Below are positions 4,557-5,094 of a stretch of 5,094 nucleotides of DNA, piece by piece (within the stretch, counting starts at the first letter, position 1; each line of letters opens with the position of its first letter). The stretch comes from a bacterium (lineage in GTDB: Bacteria > Bacteroidota > Ignavibacteria > Kapaibacteriales > Kapaibacteriaceae), in contig JAGVJW010000272.1 of assembly GCA_020050895.1 (NCBI GenBank), positions 1 to 5,094 of the forward strand, read 5' to 3'. Made by a program: the position numbers and the translations under genes. The notes below the pieces were generated by a model. The model was not told where the DNA came from and did not search any database. It saw only the letters and a program-made list of their open reading frames with translations.

Positions 4557-5094
4557 ATGAGAAATACATTTACCATCGTTCAGCGTATAACTGCAGCTAC
4601 CATCGACGTGGCTCTAGGCGCCTACTTGTTTTCTGCATTATGGTTTGTGGTTTACCCTGCATTAATCGATAACCCCAATGCGCAACTTTCCAACACATAC
4701 GGGTATGTACTCACCATCCTATCTGCGTGTGCATTCGCTACCGCAGGTGGACTGCGTGCTTCACTGGGACATTTGTTTATTTCCGGCAAGGCATCTGAGG
4801 GTGGACGACGTACGATACAGATTCATCTTGGCTGGATACTATTTTTCGTTACAATCGTATCCGGTTGGATTGTTACCGATATTTCCCCATCGGAGTTTTT
4901 TTCCTCAGAGGGTCTGCGGGGAGCGGGCAGAATATTTGGTGCATTGATAACACCTCAGTTTGATATTATATCGGCTGCATTAGAAGCGATGGTCGAAACC
5001 GTTTACATTGCGCTGATGTCGACTATCATCGCAGTACCGGCATCGTTCGTGCTGGCATTTCCGGCAGCGCGCAACGTTATGCAAGGGTCAGCGG
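4557..5094 (+). CDS. phnE: Phosphonate-type ABC transporter permease (PhnE), 3' end outside window
   Basis: Only the first 179 codons are in the window, read from the sequence in the frame abutting phnC. No stop occurs before the edge. The ending, GLRGAGRIFGALITPQFDI then SAALEAMVETVYIALMSTIIAVPASFVLAFPAARNV (about 139-173), matches the start of the PhnE/binding-protein-dependent permease domain: the LPEALEAMLETIQIALLGT-like first core helix and the AARN motif. Before it, hydrophobic segments lie at about 12-36, 47-66 and 89-107. Ordinary PhnE proteins have about one helix there, so this one seems to carry about two extra N-terminal helices in an extension of roughly 80 residues. The ATG at 4557 was chosen for zero spacing to the phnC stop. 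A shorter start further in cannot be excluded, but would lose in-frame hydrophobic coding sequence. No phnD lies between phnC and phnE. Confidence 0.85.
   Translation, partial: MRNTFTIVQRITAATIDVALGAYLFSALWFVVYPALIDNPNAQLSNTYGYVLTILSACAFATAGGLRASLGHLFISGKASEGGRRTIQIHLGWILFFVTIVSGWIVTDISPSEFFSSEGLRGAGRIFGALITPQFDIISAALEAMVETVYIALMSTIIAVPASFVLAFPAARNVMQGSA

Noticed and set aside
4678..4947. 89-codon plus-strand open frame in the last 500 bases
   Set aside because: It is out of frame with phnE, whose translation gives membrane helices and the permease core motif through the same stretch.

Overview
The window looks like chromosomal DNA of a bacterium in the Bacteroidota/Chlorobiota/Ignavibacteriota group, possibly a Kapabacteria-like lineage. 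The pointers are base composition near 50% GC, a small membrane protein resembling the Bacteroidetes DUF6249 type, mixed use of Shine-Dalgarno sites, and a tmRNA tag (GDNFGYRMAV) whose Y-x-M-A end recalls the Chlorobium-type tag. The lineage call is inference; no marker here settles it.

Left part, all on the minus strand, read right to left: a small three-helix membrane protein (2127-2651), cytidylate kinase cmk (1366-2067), ispH of the MEP isoprenoid pathway (457-1365, start codon directly abutting the cmk stop), then the tmRNA gene ssrA (44-407) with a rho-independent terminator at the left edge (1-36). This block is housekeeping: nucleotide salvage, isoprenoid precursor synthesis and ribosome rescue.

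The 151-bp divergent intergenic region (2652-2802) carries a perfect 14-bp palindrome and an overlapping 8-bp inverted repeat built from the same GGTTTC/GAAACC half-site. It is a candidate control region between the membrane protein gene and the sigma factor gene.

Right part, all on the plus strand, tightly packed: an ECF sigma factor (2803-3342), a 4-bp-overlapping two-helix membrane protein that is probably its anti-sigma factor (3339-3773), a PhnC-type phosphonate ABC transporter ATPase (3789-4556), and a PhnE-type permease abutting it (4557 to beyond the window end). The spacing suggests one transcript linking an envelope-sensing sigma/anti-sigma pair to phosphonate or similar uptake. No phnD substrate-binding protein lies between phnC and phnE, and the permease has about two extra membrane helices at its N terminus.

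No mobile element, CRISPR array or complete new defence-type system is visible. The most unusual points are the tmRNA tag reading frame (a perfect UUCG hairpin overlapping the resume codon, and a non-AA tag end), the intergenic palindrome cluster, and the sigma/anti-sigma plus phosphonate-transporter arrangement.
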